A stretch of DNA of 64,000 bases from Syntrophopropionicum propionicicum_A (GCF_048984525.1 NZ_JBMGJC010000004.1:1-64000), one strand, 5' to 3'; counted from the stretch's first letter, positions 6,499 to 15,678 are shown. Numbers and translations: made by a program. Notes: generated from the sequence alone by a model not told the origin.

Positions 6499-7890
6499 TT
6501 GAGTAAAATGGCAAAAATACCAAACGAGGTTGAAGCCGCCCAGAAATACGCCTCAGGAACATTTTTAGAGGATAATAATTTTAGTTTAACCAGGGCTCTG
6601 CCGATCGTTATAGGTATTGTTGCCTTTTTTGCACTCTACGAATTTTTAAAAGAAACTTTTTTCCCCAACCTCTCCGGGTGGGTCACCCACACTGCCAGCA
6701 TTCTGCTGGTAGCATTGTTTTGCTTATCGTTTGTCCTGTGGTTTAACCGTTTATCAAAACAGCGGAACCAGGAATTTAAGTCCATGAACAGCGAGCTGCT
6801 GCGTGAGATCATCATCCGCAACCGGACAGAGGAAAGGCTGAAGTATCTAAGTTTCCATGACAACCTTACCGGCCTGTACAACCGGGCCTTTTTTGAAGAG
6901 CAGATGCAGCGGCTGTCAGCGCCGCGTTACAGCCCGGTAACCATCATCGTCTGCGACGTGGACGGGCTTAAGTTTATTAACGACACCCTGGGTCACGATA
7001 TCGGCGATTCACTCCTGGTAGCGGTGGCGGAAGTGATCAAGAACTCTTACCGTGAAGGGGACGTGGTGGCCCGCACCGGGGGTGATGAGTTTGCCCTGCT
7101 GATCCCGAACAGCACAGAGGCCATCGTTAAAAAAACCTGTAATAAAATACGTGAATCCGTCGCCTCGTATAACGAGGAGAATTCAAAACTGCCCCTCAGC
7201 ATATCCCTGGGTTTTGCCACAAGCCACGACGGGCTAAGCCCGGCAGACCTTTTTAAAGAGGCTGACAACAACATGTACAGGGAAAAGCTGCACCGCAGCC
7301 AGAGCGCCCGCAGCGCCATAGTCCAGACCCTGAAAAAGGCCCTTGGGGCCAGGGACTTTATTACTGAAGGTCATGCTGACCGGATGCAGGACCTGGTCAT
7401 AGACCTGGCCAAGTCCATCTCCGTGCCGGAGAGGAAACACGCTGACCTGCGCTTGCTGGCGCAGTTTCACGATATCGGCAAGGTGGGCATCCCGGACAAT
7501 ATCCTCTTCAAGCCAGGTCCCCTTTCCAACGAAGAATACGCTGAAATGAAACGGCACTGCGAAATTGGCTACATTATAGCCATGTCGCCGCCTGACCTGG
7601 GCCCGATTGCGGAACTTATACTGAAACACCATGAGTGGTGGAACGGCGAGGGCTATCCGATGGGGCTGAAAGGGGAAGAGATACCGCTGGAGTGCCGGAT
7701 CCTGGCTGTCGCCGACGCATTTGACGCTATGACCAGCGACCGCCCCTATCGCAAGGCACTGTCCAGTGAAGACGCGCTGAACGAGCTTAAAAAATGTGCG
7801 GGCAAACAGTTCGACCCAAAATTGGTCGATGATTTTGTGAAATTAAAAGGCAGAAACAGGATTTCCAACGCGGGCGTGGGACTACATTGA
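6499..7890 (+). CDS. GGDEF and HD-GYP protein with membrane anchor
   Basis: A 463-residue cyclic-di-GMP enzyme. Two membrane helices (about residues 33-50 and 65-83) are followed by a coiled coil (86-112). The GGDEF domain has an intact GGDEF at 194-198 and an inhibitory-site RxxD exactly five residues before it (185-188). The HD-GYP domain has HD at 324-325 (FHDIGKVGIPD), HHEWWNGEGYP at 377-387 and VADAFDAMTSDRPYR. Both synthesis and breakdown of c-di-GMP look possible. The start is TTG at 6499 or ATG at 6508; the Shine-Dalgarno GGGGG does not decide clearly. Confidence 0.9.
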   Translation: MSKMAKIPNEVEAAQKYASGTFLEDNNFSLTRALPIVIGIVAFFALYEFLKETFFPNLSGWVTHTASILLVALFCLSFVLWFNRLSKQRNQEFKSMNSELLREIIIRNRTEERLKYLSFHDNLTGLYNRAFFEEQMQRLSAPRYSPVTIIVCDVDGLKFINDTLGHDIGDSLLVAVAEVIKNSYREGDVVARTGGDEFALLIPNSTEAIVKKTCNKIRESVASYNEENSKLPLSISLGFATSHDGLSPADLFKEADNNMYREKLHRSQSARSAIVQTLKKALGARDFITEGHADRMQDLVIDLAKSISVPERKHADLRLLAQFHDIGKVGIPDNILFKPGPLSNEEYAEMKRHCEIGYIIAMSPPDLGPIAELILKHHEWWNGEGYPMGLKGEEIPLECRILAVADAFDAMTSDRPYRKALSSEDALNELKKCAGKQFDPKLVDDFVKLKGRNRISNAGVGLH

Positions 7891-8180
7891 CCACGGCTAT
7901 GGCGGCACTGGTAATTCTTATATTGCTCGGCGTCCTGGTCCTGTGGCTGCTATTTTCTTCTAAGAGCAGCGTTAAGGTTAATAAAACAGTGAGCGGCGCA
8001 GATAAAGACAGGGAAGCCCAAAAAGTACAGGAACTGATAAAAAGGCTGGAAAAAGAAAATCCTGAATTGGTCAGTAAAATCAGGAGCCGGTTTATCGCGG
8101 ACAAAAAACTGGAGTCTGTTAAAGAATCCGGTCAGGATGAAATCAGCAATGTTGTTAAGCACTGGATGTCAGAGAAATAA
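7887..8180 (+). CDS. Small single-helix membrane protein
   Basis: A 97-residue protein with one N-terminal membrane helix (ALVILILLGVLVLWLLF) and a charged, probably coiled-coil cytoplasmic part ending VVKHWMSEK. The TTG start overlaps the stop of the GGDEF/HD-GYP gene by four bases, so the two are translationally coupled and the product may work with it. No family recognised. Confidence 0.75.
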   Translation: MTTAMAALVILILLGVLVLWLLFSSKSSVKVNKTVSGADKDREAQKVQELIKRLEKENPELVSKIRSRFIADKKLESVKESGQDEISNVVKHWMSEK

Positions 8181-8205
8181 ATAACCCGGCCTGGCCGGGT
8201 TATTT
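8181..8205 (+). terminator. Intrinsic terminator
   Basis: Stem ATAACCCGGC/GCCGGGTTAT with loop CTG begins right after the stop codon of the preceding gene; the T-run is short (TT, then CC). Confidence 0.65.
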
Positions 8206-8414
8206 CCGCTTTAATAAGCGGCTATGATATGGGTAATTTAATACCCTGATCTATAATATGCGGGGTTCTCTAATTTTTGTTCTTATTTTTATCTATTTTA
8301 TCAGGCGCCCATCGCACTTAAATTTTTGGGTCTGGTTACCTTTGCCGGTTATGAAACATAACCTATAAAAAAAGGAAAATTAGAGTATTCACCGTAGGAG
8401 GGGTGGTAAATAAG

Positions 8415-8624
8415 ATGATACGCCTTCTTTATCCTTTGATTTTCTCAATGGCAATCATACCTGAATCAGATAAGTACCTGGAAAATTTACAGTCGGTGGC
8501 CCAGGCAGCTCAGATGACAGTAAAAAATATTAAAGACGGTATGGACGGCTTTCACAGCAACGTCATGAACTTTTACCAGATTATAAATGAAAAAAGCAAG
8601 CAGAGCCAGGGGCCCGCATCTTAA
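8415..8624 (+). CDS. Small protein of unknown function
   Basis: A 69-residue protein with a hydrophobic start (MIRLLYPLIFSMAII) and a helical remainder (LENLQSVAQAAQMTVKNIKD). The ATG at 8415 follows GGAGGGG at a workable distance; a GTG at 8403 would sit on top of that site. Possibly membrane-associated. It overlaps or abuts the next small frame, suggesting a two-gene unit. Confidence 0.5.
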   Translation: MIRLLYPLIFSMAIIPESDKYLENLQSVAQAAQMTVKNIKDGMDGFHSNVMNFYQIINEKSKQSQGPAS

Positions 8625-8629
8625 TACGT

Positions 8630-8761
8630 TTGAGGTTTATAACCCTCGACGCCACCGGCTGGGTCCTGGCGCTGGCTCTTTTGGCGGTTGGGGAGTGGTT
8701 CTTCCACAGGTACCTCGCAGCTTCACCTGTCTGGGTAACGGGCGAACCCGGCGAAAAGTAA
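8630..8761 (+). CDS. Small membrane peptide
   Basis: A 43-codon frame from TTG at 8630 with one clear membrane helix (WVLALALLAVGEWFF) and a short tail ending GEPGEK. It lies five bases after the stop of the preceding small gene. The Shine-Dalgarno (AGGGG) is far away, so the exact start is uncertain; the hydrophobic composition and the terminator-like hairpin that follows support it. The longer frame at 8587-8874, which overlaps it, reads through that hairpin. Confidence 0.4.
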   Translation: MRFITLDATGWVLALALLAVGEWFFHRYLAASPVWVTGEPGEK

Positions 8762-8779
8762 AAATTAATACAGGAGTGA

Positions 8780-8825
8780 AACCAAAAGGCCGTCCCCCTG
8801 TTTCATCGGAGGGCGGTCTTTTGGT
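8780..8825. terminator. Terminator-like hairpin between convergent genes
   Basis: Imperfect stem ACCAAAAGGCCGTCCCCC pairing with AGGGCGGTCTTTTGGT, loop about ten bases. It lies between the plus-strand small genes and the minus-strand germination operon and could serve both directions. The T-runs are inside the stem. Confidence 0.5.
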
Positions 8826-8833
8826 CTTAATGT

Positions 8834-9028
8834 TTAGTAAGGCGGCCGGAAAAAGACTGCGTAAACAGATATAACCATGACAAAAGCAGCCAGGATGAAG
8901 ACCCCGATCCCGCCGCGTTTGTTTCCCTTTTCCAGAGCCCAGCGGCCGTAGGTGTAGGTGTAATAGGTAACGACAAGCGGGGGGAGGAAAATCAGCAATT
9001 TCAACAATATGATCACTCCGTCTCCCAA
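8834..9028 (-). CDS. Small membrane protein ending the ger operon
   Basis: A 64-residue protein with two membrane helices (about 4-22 and 42-60) and a basic linker (EKGNKRGG). Its start overlaps the 3' end of the GerKC-type gene by 16 bases, so it is the last gene of the germination operon. No family recognised; several ger operons carry an extra small membrane gene, which makes a role with the receptor plausible. Confidence 0.65.
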   Translation of the reverse strand: MGDGVIILLKLLIFLPPLVVTYYTYTYGRWALEKGNKRGGIGVFILAAFVMVISVYAVFFRPPY

Positions 9029-10278
9029 GGTATTATTTTCATAATAAGCCCCGACCTTCTGATATGGCTGTGGACGGTTACGTTTATATCGGCATCCTGG
9101 TAACGGTGAAGCCAGTTAAATTCTTCCCATGCCTGGACGGTCCAGAAACGGTGTTTTAAGTGTTGGCCGAAGCCGAAGATATCCGACCTGAACTCCTCCT
9201 GGGTGCGCTTAATCAAGGTGTTGCAGCCCTGCTCGATGTATTTTGAGAAGGCTTCTTCATAAATGGGTTTCAGATCAGCTCTTACAAGAGTATTTACGCC
9301 GGTATAGGCCGTTACCTCCGGCTCCAGAAAAATATCGACATCGATGCTGACCTTGCCGTCCTCGTCGATATTTACCTTGTACTCGGGGCCGCGTGCCTGC
9401 TGCACCCGAAATCCGACAAAAGCCGGTTCTTCTGAAAGGGGGTCCGCCATGCTGATAAGGCCGCTGCCGAAAAGGCCCCTGATCATAAGGTAGTACCTGG
9501 TCTCCTGGCCGTTTAGAGTGCCCTGCATCTTGTCATGGAGAAAAACCGCGGTCCCGATGAACTGGGCCTTGTTCCTTCCGGCAACCGGCACTTCGCCTGC
9601 CACGTATTTGCCCATGGCGATGTCACCGCCCTTTGCTGCTCCCGGCTTGGCCGATTCAAACTCGCCCAGGTGGACGCCTACCAGGGGGGCTGTTGTTTCT
9701 ATTGATTCGGACTTCAAATAATCATAAAACTGGGTCAACTGGATGCTTGAATACAGGCCGTGTTCATCGGACAGTTCGTAGATCAGGTCGTATTGTTTGG
9801 CCGGGCTTAAGGTAAGAAAAGGATTGTTATTTTCAATAAATTCTCTGGCTTTACCCCTTGAGATAAAGATTTGGGATGTGCCCCGGACTTCACGGTTACG
9901 GATCAGGGGAAGGAGCCATTTTCCTATTCCTTCCCTGGCGAGCTCTTCCGAAAATATGAATGCTTTGGCGTGGAGCAGGGACAGCGGTCTGTCGATAGTC
10001 GTGTTGAGCAAGTTCGACATGGCCAGCGGGGCATATGTCTCCACGCTGTATACTACAATGTTTTTTTCAGAATCACCTCCGCCGCCACCGCCGCCCCCGG
10101 CGAGAGTCCTGGGGTTGGCTATGCCTACGGTCACCACCAGGCTGTCCTTTTCTCCCTTGTCGAGACCCACCGCCAGGACGTAAGCAATTTCGTCGGACTC
10201 CCTGCTCCCCCAGCAGCCGGCCAGGGTCAAAGAGGCCAGAATTGTTATAAAGAGTGCGCAAATCCTAACCGTCCGCAC
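9013..10278 (-). CDS. gerKC: Ger(x)C-family spore germination lipoprotein
   Basis: A 421-residue GerC-type subunit of a nutrient germinant receptor. A lipoprotein signal ends at the lipobox LAGC, so the mature protein is anchored outside the spore inner membrane by Cys22. The Ger(x)C N-terminal part (RESDEIAYVLAVGLDKG) and the C-terminal part (EEAFSKYIEQGCNTLIKRTQ, WLHRYQDADI) are both present. Odd: eight glycines in a row at about 61-69, encoded by GGC/GGA/GGT repeats, in a loop. It overlaps gerKB by 14 bases. The letter K is by resemblance only; the germinant cannot be read from sequence. Confidence 0.9.
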   Translation of the reverse strand: MRTVRICALFITILASLTLAGCWGSRESDEIAYVLAVGLDKGEKDSLVVTVGIANPRTLAGGGGGGGGDSEKNIVVYSVETYAPLAMSNLLNTTIDRPLSLLHAKAFIFSEELAREGIGKWLLPLIRNREVRGTSQIFISRGKAREFIENNNPFLTLSPAKQYDLIYELSDEHGLYSSIQLTQFYDYLKSESIETTAPLVGVHLGEFESAKPGAAKGGDIAMGKYVAGEVPVAGRNKAQFIGTAVFLHDKMQGTLNGQETRYYLMIRGLFGSGLISMADPLSEEPAFVGFRVQQARGPEYKVNIDEDGKVSIDVDIFLEPEVTAYTGVNTLVRADLKPIYEEAFSKYIEQGCNTLIKRTQEEFRSDIFGFGQHLKHRFWTVQAWEEFNWLHRYQDADINVTVHSHIRRSGLIMKIIPWETE

Positions 10279-11383
10279 GGCCGACCCTCCTTCTCAGCCA
10301 GTATGCGGCGATGATCAGCAGAGGCAGCAAATAGTTCGGGACCAGGGATAAAGGCCTCAGGAAGTCTGCATCCAGCTTAACCGCTGTTGACATGTCGGGA
10401 GGCAGCAGGCTGAGTATAAATATAACCAGCCCTAAAGGCCAGATTAAGGGGCGGTAGTCAGGGAGCTTTAAGGTCCTGGCCAGGGAAACGGACGCCCCGT
10501 AAAGGGTCAGGGCAATTTTCAACCCTCCGATAATGCTCCAGATAATCACGAATACTGCCTCCACCCGCTGAAAAAACCGGCCGAGGAAAATATTTCTGGT
10601 CACGGTGTAGAACGGCAGGGTGGACTCTGTGGTGTATTCCCTGCCTAAAGTAAGGACCGTGGCAGCCAGAAGCCCGCTTAATAAAAGGAAGGCGATCAGC
10701 ATGGAACGGTAGCCGATTTTGCCGATATTATCAGGCCCGCCCATGGCCTGGACCAGGACCGCCGCAAGGATTATTTCGGTAAGAGCGGCTGTGCTGAAGG
10801 CGCCCTGGCCGAATACCTGGACAGGCCCGGTGCCGAAAAAGGGAAACAGGTTATCTAGACTCCACTGCGGCGACAAAGAAATTAAGAGGATAACTATTCC
10901 GCCGAAAATATAGGGGGCGGTAAGCCTGGCCGCCCGGGCCATCGCTTCTATGCCCAGGTAAGCTCCTAGTATCCCTACACTCAGGTAGGTTGTTGTAATT
11001 ACGCTGATCGGCGTATAGGGAAGGGTGGAAAGAATCAGCGCTTCGCTGAACTCCCTGGTGAAAAGCATGCTGACAGATAAGAAAAAAGAAATTACTACAA
11101 GGTTAACAGCAATTCCCACGACGGGGCCAAAAGCGTCCTCGCTGATCTCGATAATAGTTTTATCCGGGCTTTTTTTCAGCACAGCCGTCATCAAATAAAC
11201 CCCGGCCAGGGCGACGGCCAGCCCGCCGAGCGGTGTCATCCAGGCGGCCGGACCGCCCAGCTCGGCCAGGAGCCTGGGATAGGGCAGGAATATCCTAGCG
11301 ATGTTGGATAAGATTAAAAGAATAATTGCTTCCGACAGGCCAAATTTGCCCTCTTTAATCATTTTTGTCACCAGCTTTTTCAT
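10265..11383 (-). CDS. gerKB: GerAB/GerKB-family spore germination transporter-like protein
   Basis: A 372-residue APC-superfamily endospore germination protein with about ten membrane helices, normal for the family. Start at ATG 11383, which lies inside the 3' end of gerKA (29-base overlap). It forms the ligand-binding membrane subunit of the receptor with the GerA and GerC partners on either side. Confidence 0.9.
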   Translation of the reverse strand: MKKLVTKMIKEGKFGLSEAIILLILSNIARIFLPYPRLLAELGGPAAWMTPLGGLAVALAGVYLMTAVLKKSPDKTIIEISEDAFGPVVGIAVNLVVISFFLSVSMLFTREFSEALILSTLPYTPISVITTTYLSVGILGAYLGIEAMARAARLTAPYIFGGIVILLISLSPQWSLDNLFPFFGTGPVQVFGQGAFSTAALTEIILAAVLVQAMGGPDNIGKIGYRSMLIAFLLLSGLLAATVLTLGREYTTESTLPFYTVTRNIFLGRFFQRVEAVFVIIWSIIGGLKIALTLYGASVSLARTLKLPDYRPLIWPLGLVIFILSLLPPDMSTAVKLDADFLRPLSLVPNYLLPLLIIAAYWLRRRVGRADG

Positions 11384-13154
11384 CCGCGTTCTTTTTAATC
11401 CAGCCCCTGGACACTTTCGGCTGGCGGGTTGTCTCCTGCGGGTTAATGTAGTCCGGCCGCTTCTCGTGGAAAAATACAGGTGCCACGGTCACGACATCGG
11501 CCCAGTCCGAGGTCTTTGGCCCGGCCGGCGCCAGGTAGGGCGAACCAAAGGACTTGAGGTTGGCAGTTACAATAACCTGCGCTAAAAGGCCCATGGAGAT
11601 CCCGAAAAAACCCAGTGTCGTGCCGAGGAAGATATAGAAAAACCGGTAGATCCTCATGGTAAAAGCCAGGGAATAGTAGGGGATGGCAAAGGAAGCCAGG
11701 CCGGTGACGGCGACGAGGATTACCAGGATCGGGCTGACTATGTTAGCCTGCACCGCGGCCTGTCCCAAAATCAGGGCTCCCACGATGCCTATGGTCGACC
11801 CCATCACGCCAGGTATGCGCAGGCCGGCCTCCCGGATCAGCTCAAAAGAGAACTCCATCAGGAGGACTTCGACAATAGAAGGGAAGGGGACTCTTTCGCG
11901 GTTCCCGGCGATGGCCAGCAGCAGCTCGGTCGGGATCATCTCCTGGTGGTACAGTACAACAGCAAGGTAAAAACCGGGCAGCAAAAACGACAGGAGAAAG
12001 GCCAGAGCGCGCAGCCACCGGATAAAGCTGCCGTACTGCCAGCGGTTATACAGCTCTTCCCCGGTATGCAGCTGCTCGTACATGGACGTCGGCACCACCA
12101 GGACGAAGGGGCTGCCATCAACTATTATGGCTACCCTGCCCTCGGCTACTTTTGAAGCCACCCGGTCAGGGCGCTCGGTGGCCAGGATGGTCGGGTTTAA
12201 GCTATAGGGGTTGTCTTCGATGAATTGTTCTATAACGCCGCTGTCCAGTACGTAATCTGTCTTGATGCTCTTGATCCGCCTCTTAACCTCTTTAACAAGG
12301 TCTGGGTTGGCCAGGTCGCGCAGGTACATGAAGGCCACGTTTGTCTGGCTCCGCTCGCCGACAACCACGAATTCGGTGGTCAAATTTTCATTTTTAATAA
12401 TCTTCCTAAGCAGTGCCGTATTGGCCCGGAGGGTTTCAGTGAAGGCTTCCTGCGGCCCCAGGATGATCTGCTCGGCAACAGGCCTTTCCACGCCGCGGTG
12501 CTCCCAGCCCTTGGTCTCCACCAGCACTGCCCGGGCGCACCCTTCCAGAAACAGGACCGTGTCCCCCGTGTTAACCGCGGATAAGACGTCCTTGAGGCCG
12601 TCAATCACTTTTACCTGGTTGCCGGGAAGGAGCGCTTCCTTTACAAGTTCCGCCAGTTTTCCCCTGTCGTCCGGCGCCGGCCGGTCGGCAAAGAGCATCA
12701 GGGCCTGGAAAAGCAGGTCCTGCAAAGTCTTGTCGGTCAAGCCGTCAATAAAGACGGCCATGCCTTTAAGTGACGGGCTTGTTCCCAGGTAAAAATCCCT
12801 GAGCACAATGTCCTTGTTTTTGGGCAGGCCGTACAGCCTGTTGATGGCTTCCATGTTTTGATCAAGGGAGGAACTGACGGAATCCTGTTTAAGGGATGGT
12901 TCGCTTTTGTGCATCTCCGACGGGCGGCGAGGTTTTTTGAAACATATTCTTTTTGACTGGGGTCTGTCTTTATCCGGGGGTTTGCCGCCATTATCCGGAT
13001 CACCGGACTTTCCGCTATTATCCGGATTAGCAGGCCTGCCGCTTTTATCCGGGCCGGCTTCTTTATCGTCTTTGGTTTCCTTCAGGATAAAACCTTCACG
13101 GTCCAGGTTTTCCTGGTAGGAGATCATTTTATGTAGGTTTTTCAGGATATTCAT
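11355..13154 (-). CDS. gerKA: GerAA/GerKA-family spore germination receptor subunit
   Basis: A 599-residue GerA subunit. The conserved soluble domain begins near residue ~85 (NRLYGLPKNKDIVLRDF), followed by four to five membrane helices from ~380 and a C-terminal tail (KKNADEKAGDKND). The stretch from ~27 to ~70 is a low-complexity insertion built of repeats such as NPDNSGK, DPDNGGK and DKSG, rich in Asp, Pro, Gly and Lys. The ATG follows GGTGG at six bases. First gene of the operon gerKA-gerKB-gerKC plus a small gene. Likely made in the forespore. Confidence 0.92.
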   Translation of the reverse strand: MNILKNLHKMISYQENLDREGFILKETKDDKEAGPDKSGRPANPDNSGKSGDPDNGGKPPDKDRPQSKRICFKKPRRPSEMHKSEPSLKQDSVSSSLDQNMEAINRLYGLPKNKDIVLRDFYLGTSPSLKGMAVFIDGLTDKTLQDLLFQALMLFADRPAPDDRGKLAELVKEALLPGNQVKVIDGLKDVLSAVNTGDTVLFLEGCARAVLVETKGWEHRGVERPVAEQIILGPQEAFTETLRANTALLRKIIKNENLTTEFVVVGERSQTNVAFMYLRDLANPDLVKEVKRRIKSIKTDYVLDSGVIEQFIEDNPYSLNPTILATERPDRVASKVAEGRVAIIVDGSPFVLVVPTSMYEQLHTGEELYNRWQYGSFIRWLRALAFLLSFLLPGFYLAVVLYHQEMIPTELLLAIAGNRERVPFPSIVEVLLMEFSFELIREAGLRIPGVMGSTIGIVGALILGQAAVQANIVSPILVILVAVTGLASFAIPYYSLAFTMRIYRFFYIFLGTTLGFFGISMGLLAQVIVTANLKSFGSPYLAPAGPKTSDWADVVTVAPVFFHEKRPDYINPQETTRQPKVSRGWIKKNADEKAGDKND

Positions 13155-13186
13155 GGCACACCACCCAGCGATACAGCATTAAAGCA

Positions 13187-13215
13187 TATTGTATCCTGTT
13201 GAAATGGAACTATGC
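13187..13215 (-). promoter_or_regulatory. Candidate forespore (SigG-type) promoter of the ger operon
   Basis: On the minus strand GCATA (13211-13215) is followed after 17 bases by TACAATA (13187-13193). This fits the SigG/SigF -35 consensus GMATR well and the SigG -10 CATNNTA partly. It lies 33 bases upstream of gerKA. No matching SigA -35 is seen. Confidence 0.4.
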
Positions 13216-13362
13216 ACTCGTGAAACAGGTCCATAAAACAATGCCCGGTATAATAAAATTTCTAATAATTTATTTCAAAAGGAGTAATCAGCAATAATGT
13301 CGAAAGTCGTAATTAAAATATATTTTTCAAGGGAGAATATCTGCTGTCTGGAGGTTTGAGAT

Positions 13363-13857
13363 ATGGAACAGATCTGGGCGCCCTGGCGCATGGTCTATAT
13401 TGGCGGTGACCACGGCGGTGATAAGTGTGTTTTTTGTGAAAAAGTCCAGTCGGCTGAGGACGAAAAAAACCTGATCCTGCTGAGGGGAGATAAGACATTT
13501 GTCATATTGAACCTTTATCCTTATAACAACGGGCACCTCCTGGTCATACCCAAGCGGCATGTGGGTGATATTGAGGAACTGGCCGTTGAGGAAATGACAG
13601 AGCTGTTTCAAATGACGCGGAAGATGGTCAGGGTACTCCGCTCTTACAACCCGCAGGGTTTTAACGTGGGGATTAACATGGGCAGGGCTGCCGGAGCCGG
13701 CATCCCGGGACATTTTCATATCCATGTGGTCCCCCGGTGGGTCGGGGACACCAATTTTATGCCTGTGTTCGGGGACGTCAGGGTAATATCCGAGTCCCTC
13801 GAGGGTACTTATAAGAAGCTGAAAGAAGCCCTGGCAGCCCTTGAAGCCCAAGAATGA
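13363..13857 (+). CDS. HIT-family nucleotide hydrolase/transferase
   Basis: A 164-residue histidine-triad protein. The HIT signature HFHIHVVPRW carries the three histidines; the CVFCEK segment near residue 25 is a zinc-binding half-site common in the Ap4A-phosphorylase-like branch. Likely cleaves or transfers nucleotidyl groups from dinucleoside polyphosphates. ATG at 13363 behind GGAGG. Diverges from the ger operon; monocistronic. Confidence 0.88.
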   Translation: MEQIWAPWRMVYIGGDHGGDKCVFCEKVQSAEDEKNLILLRGDKTFVILNLYPYNNGHLLVIPKRHVGDIEELAVEEMTELFQMTRKMVRVLRSYNPQGFNVGINMGRAAGAGIPGHFHIHVVPRWVGDTNFMPVFGDVRVISESLEGTYKKLKEALAALEAQE

Positions 13858-13908
13858 GGGACGAATATTTATAAAATAAGAAGCAAGTTATGGCTAACAT
13901 GCGACCTG

Positions 13909-13925
13909 AGGCAGCTTTGCTGCCT
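13909..13925 (+). terminator. Possible terminator after the HIT gene
   Basis: Perfect 7-bp stem AGGCAGC/GCTGCCT with loop TTT, followed only by TAAATT. About 50 bases after the stop codon. The rest of 13858-14066 shows nothing else. Confidence 0.4.
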
Positions 13926-14066
13926 TAAATTGCATAACCCTTTATAGTCATAATTTTTTCGGTCCGGCGATTTAATTTTTTAAAAAAGCTTAAAAAACTG
14001 GTTCGAAAGTGATATATTTGAATTAGAAGCAAGGGTAAAGATATTTACAGGAGAGAGGGATACATT

Positions 14067-14264
14067 TTGCTGGTTAAAAATAAAAAAGATTTTCGAGCCT
14101 GCATGGAAAATAATATACCATGCGTTAAGCTTATTGGCTCAATTGAGGTACTGCCGAGTGATTTTTCGTGCGGGTTGGAACTGAAGTGCGGCAGAAAAGA
14201 GTGTACGGAATATGAGCCCGACCGGGAATTCTGGATTGAGGAGATTCAGAGCAGTTTCAAGTAG
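14067..14264 (+). CDS. Small Cys-containing protein of unknown function
   Basis: A 65-residue soluble protein with four cysteines (positions 12, 19, 35 and 41), the last two in LKCGRKEC. The TTG start lies about seven bases after GAGAGAGGG. No family recognised; the Cys pairs could bind metal. Confidence 0.6.
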   Translation: MLVKNKKDFRACMENNIPCVKLIGSIEVLPSDFSCGLELKCGRKECTEYEPDREFWIEEIQSSFK

Positions 14265-14355
14265 CCGAAGTTTTGTCGCAGCCATAGCAACTCCCGAATA
14301 AATTAGAATAAAGTATTTACTCAGCGATAAATACAATATAATTTAAATTGGAGTG

Positions 14356-14398
14356 AACCCCGGTACATTTTTACCCTGGTAACATGTCCCGGGGTTTT
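14356..14398. terminator. Bidirectional terminator
   Basis: Stem AACCCCGG/CCGGGGTT with a 25-base loop that can itself pair (TACCCTGGTA). It lies between two convergent genes and has TTTT on the plus-strand side. Confidence 0.6.
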
Positions 14399-14405
14399 AA
14401 CTTGG

Positions 14406-15410
14406 CTATATCCGAAGCGAACTTACTACCGGCGGGTTTGACAAGACCTGCCTTGCTTTAGCCAGGGCCATTAATTTTTCGAACCCTTTTAGCTCATTGA
14501 ACAGCAATTTTTCACAGAGTTCTATCAGGTCATCCCGGTAGGCTATTGTTAACGCCCGCGTGTGCAGTGCGATGGCCGCCTGGAAAGCCACAGTCAATAT
14601 ACCCAGTAATTCTTCATCACTTGTCCTGATTTTGTTGACCTGTCCCGGTGAGTATTGATATTGCCTTAAAGGAGGCCGGGGTGGAATGGTAATACCCTCA
14701 TTCTTAAGAACAGCTTCCAACTGCTCCATTTGCGGTATTACGATCTCATTCAGTCCCCATGTGATCAAATTAATAAGGTCCTTATCTTTTGTACTGGCCA
14801 GGTAAATTTCCATGTTTACCTGGCTCAGATACCTTGAGGTCAGTTCCTCCCAAAGAATTCCCACCTCATTCATATTCAAACTGTCTTTTTTGGCAGTAGC
14901 CGGTGGAGGCGGAACGAAATGATTTCTTTTTTTCCCAAAGTCGAGTAAAAATTTATAAACTCTTATGTAATCATTCATCAAATCAAGAAAAACATCTCGG
15001 ACCGATTCCCTGGTGCAGGCCATTATAGCACGGGTATAAAACATAATATAGACTTGTCCAAAACCAACGATGTTTCTGATTACTTCCTTATCTGTCAACT
15101 GCACCTCCTGTCCGGTTCCCGGCCCTCCCTGCAAGGTTTTGGAGGAGGGTCTTGGAGGAACGGTAAAGCCCTCATTTTTAAGAATATCCTCCAATTTCTT
15201 AATGTGCAGAGCGAATGTTGCGGTGGTCAGTCCCTTTAAATATGTTTGCAATTGAGCATCTTCGGTGTTCATAAGGTTTAGCTCCAGTATTCCGATTAAC
15301 TTGTAGGCAGATGAAAGCCCTTCCCACAAGTAATATACTTCTCCTGCGTGTATTGGCTTCTCTGCTTCGGTAGTTTGGAAGGGCAACAATTTCTTAAAAA
15401 TTTTCATCAT
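14406..15410 (-). CDS. DUF3231-like helical protein
   Basis: A 334-residue, mostly alpha-helical protein built of two similar halves: each starts with a GEVYYLWEGL or EVGILWEELT segment and contains an LKNEGFTVPPRP or LKNEGITIPPRP loop. This duplicated, ferritin-like layout matches DUF3231 proteins of spore formers, whose function is unknown. The ATG at 15410 lies close after GGAGG on the minus strand. Monocistronic. Confidence 0.7.
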   Translation of the reverse strand: MMKIFKKLLPFQTTEAEKPIHAGEVYYLWEGLSSAYKLIGILELNLMNTEDAQLQTYLKGLTTATFALHIKKLEDILKNEGFTVPPRPSSKTLQGGPGTGQEVQLTDKEVIRNIVGFGQVYIMFYTRAIMACTRESVRDVFLDLMNDYIRVYKFLLDFGKKRNHFVPPPPATAKKDSLNMNEVGILWEELTSRYLSQVNMEIYLASTKDKDLINLITWGLNEIVIPQMEQLEAVLKNEGITIPPRPPLRQYQYSPGQVNKIRTSDEELLGILTVAFQAAIALHTRALTIAYRDDLIELCEKLLFNELKGFEKLMALAKARQVLSNPPVVSSLRI

Positions 15411-15592
15411 TATTATTTCCTCCAGTATTAAGATAGTCTCTTATTAATAATGTTCTATGATTTATCCAATTATACAAAAACAAAATCCTCCTTTGCCACT
15501 CGCAGACCGAGTAGTACAAAGGAGGAATCCGATATGTCTAATTTAGACTCACTTAATCCGGACATCAATCCGAATCCTTGAGAATATTGACT

Positions 15593-15678
15593 TGGTGCGG
15601 GCGAAAGGACTTGAACCTTCACGGGAATTACCCCACTGGATCCTAAGTCCAGCGCGTCTGCCGTTCCGCCACGCCCGC
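15593..15678 (-). tRNA. tRNA-Leu (anticodon TAG)
   Basis: A class II tRNA with acceptor GCGGGCG/CGCCCGC, anticodon stem CTGGA/TCCAG around loop CTTAGGA (anticodon TAG), a long variable arm and a TTCAAGT T-loop. The CCA end is encoded (15593-15595). Last of four tRNAs on the minus strand. Confidence 0.95.

Noticed and set aside
5282..7000. Restriction endonuclease partner for the Dam-type enzyme
   Set aside because: Looked for on both strands next to the methylase; the neighbours are a 58-residue protein and a GGDEF/HD-GYP protein, so no restriction-modification pair is claimed.
8587..8874. 95-codon frame on the plus strand
   Set aside because: Reads through the terminator-like hairpin and overlaps the end of the minus-strand gene; its composition is not protein-like. 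The overlapping 43-codon frame is more convincing.
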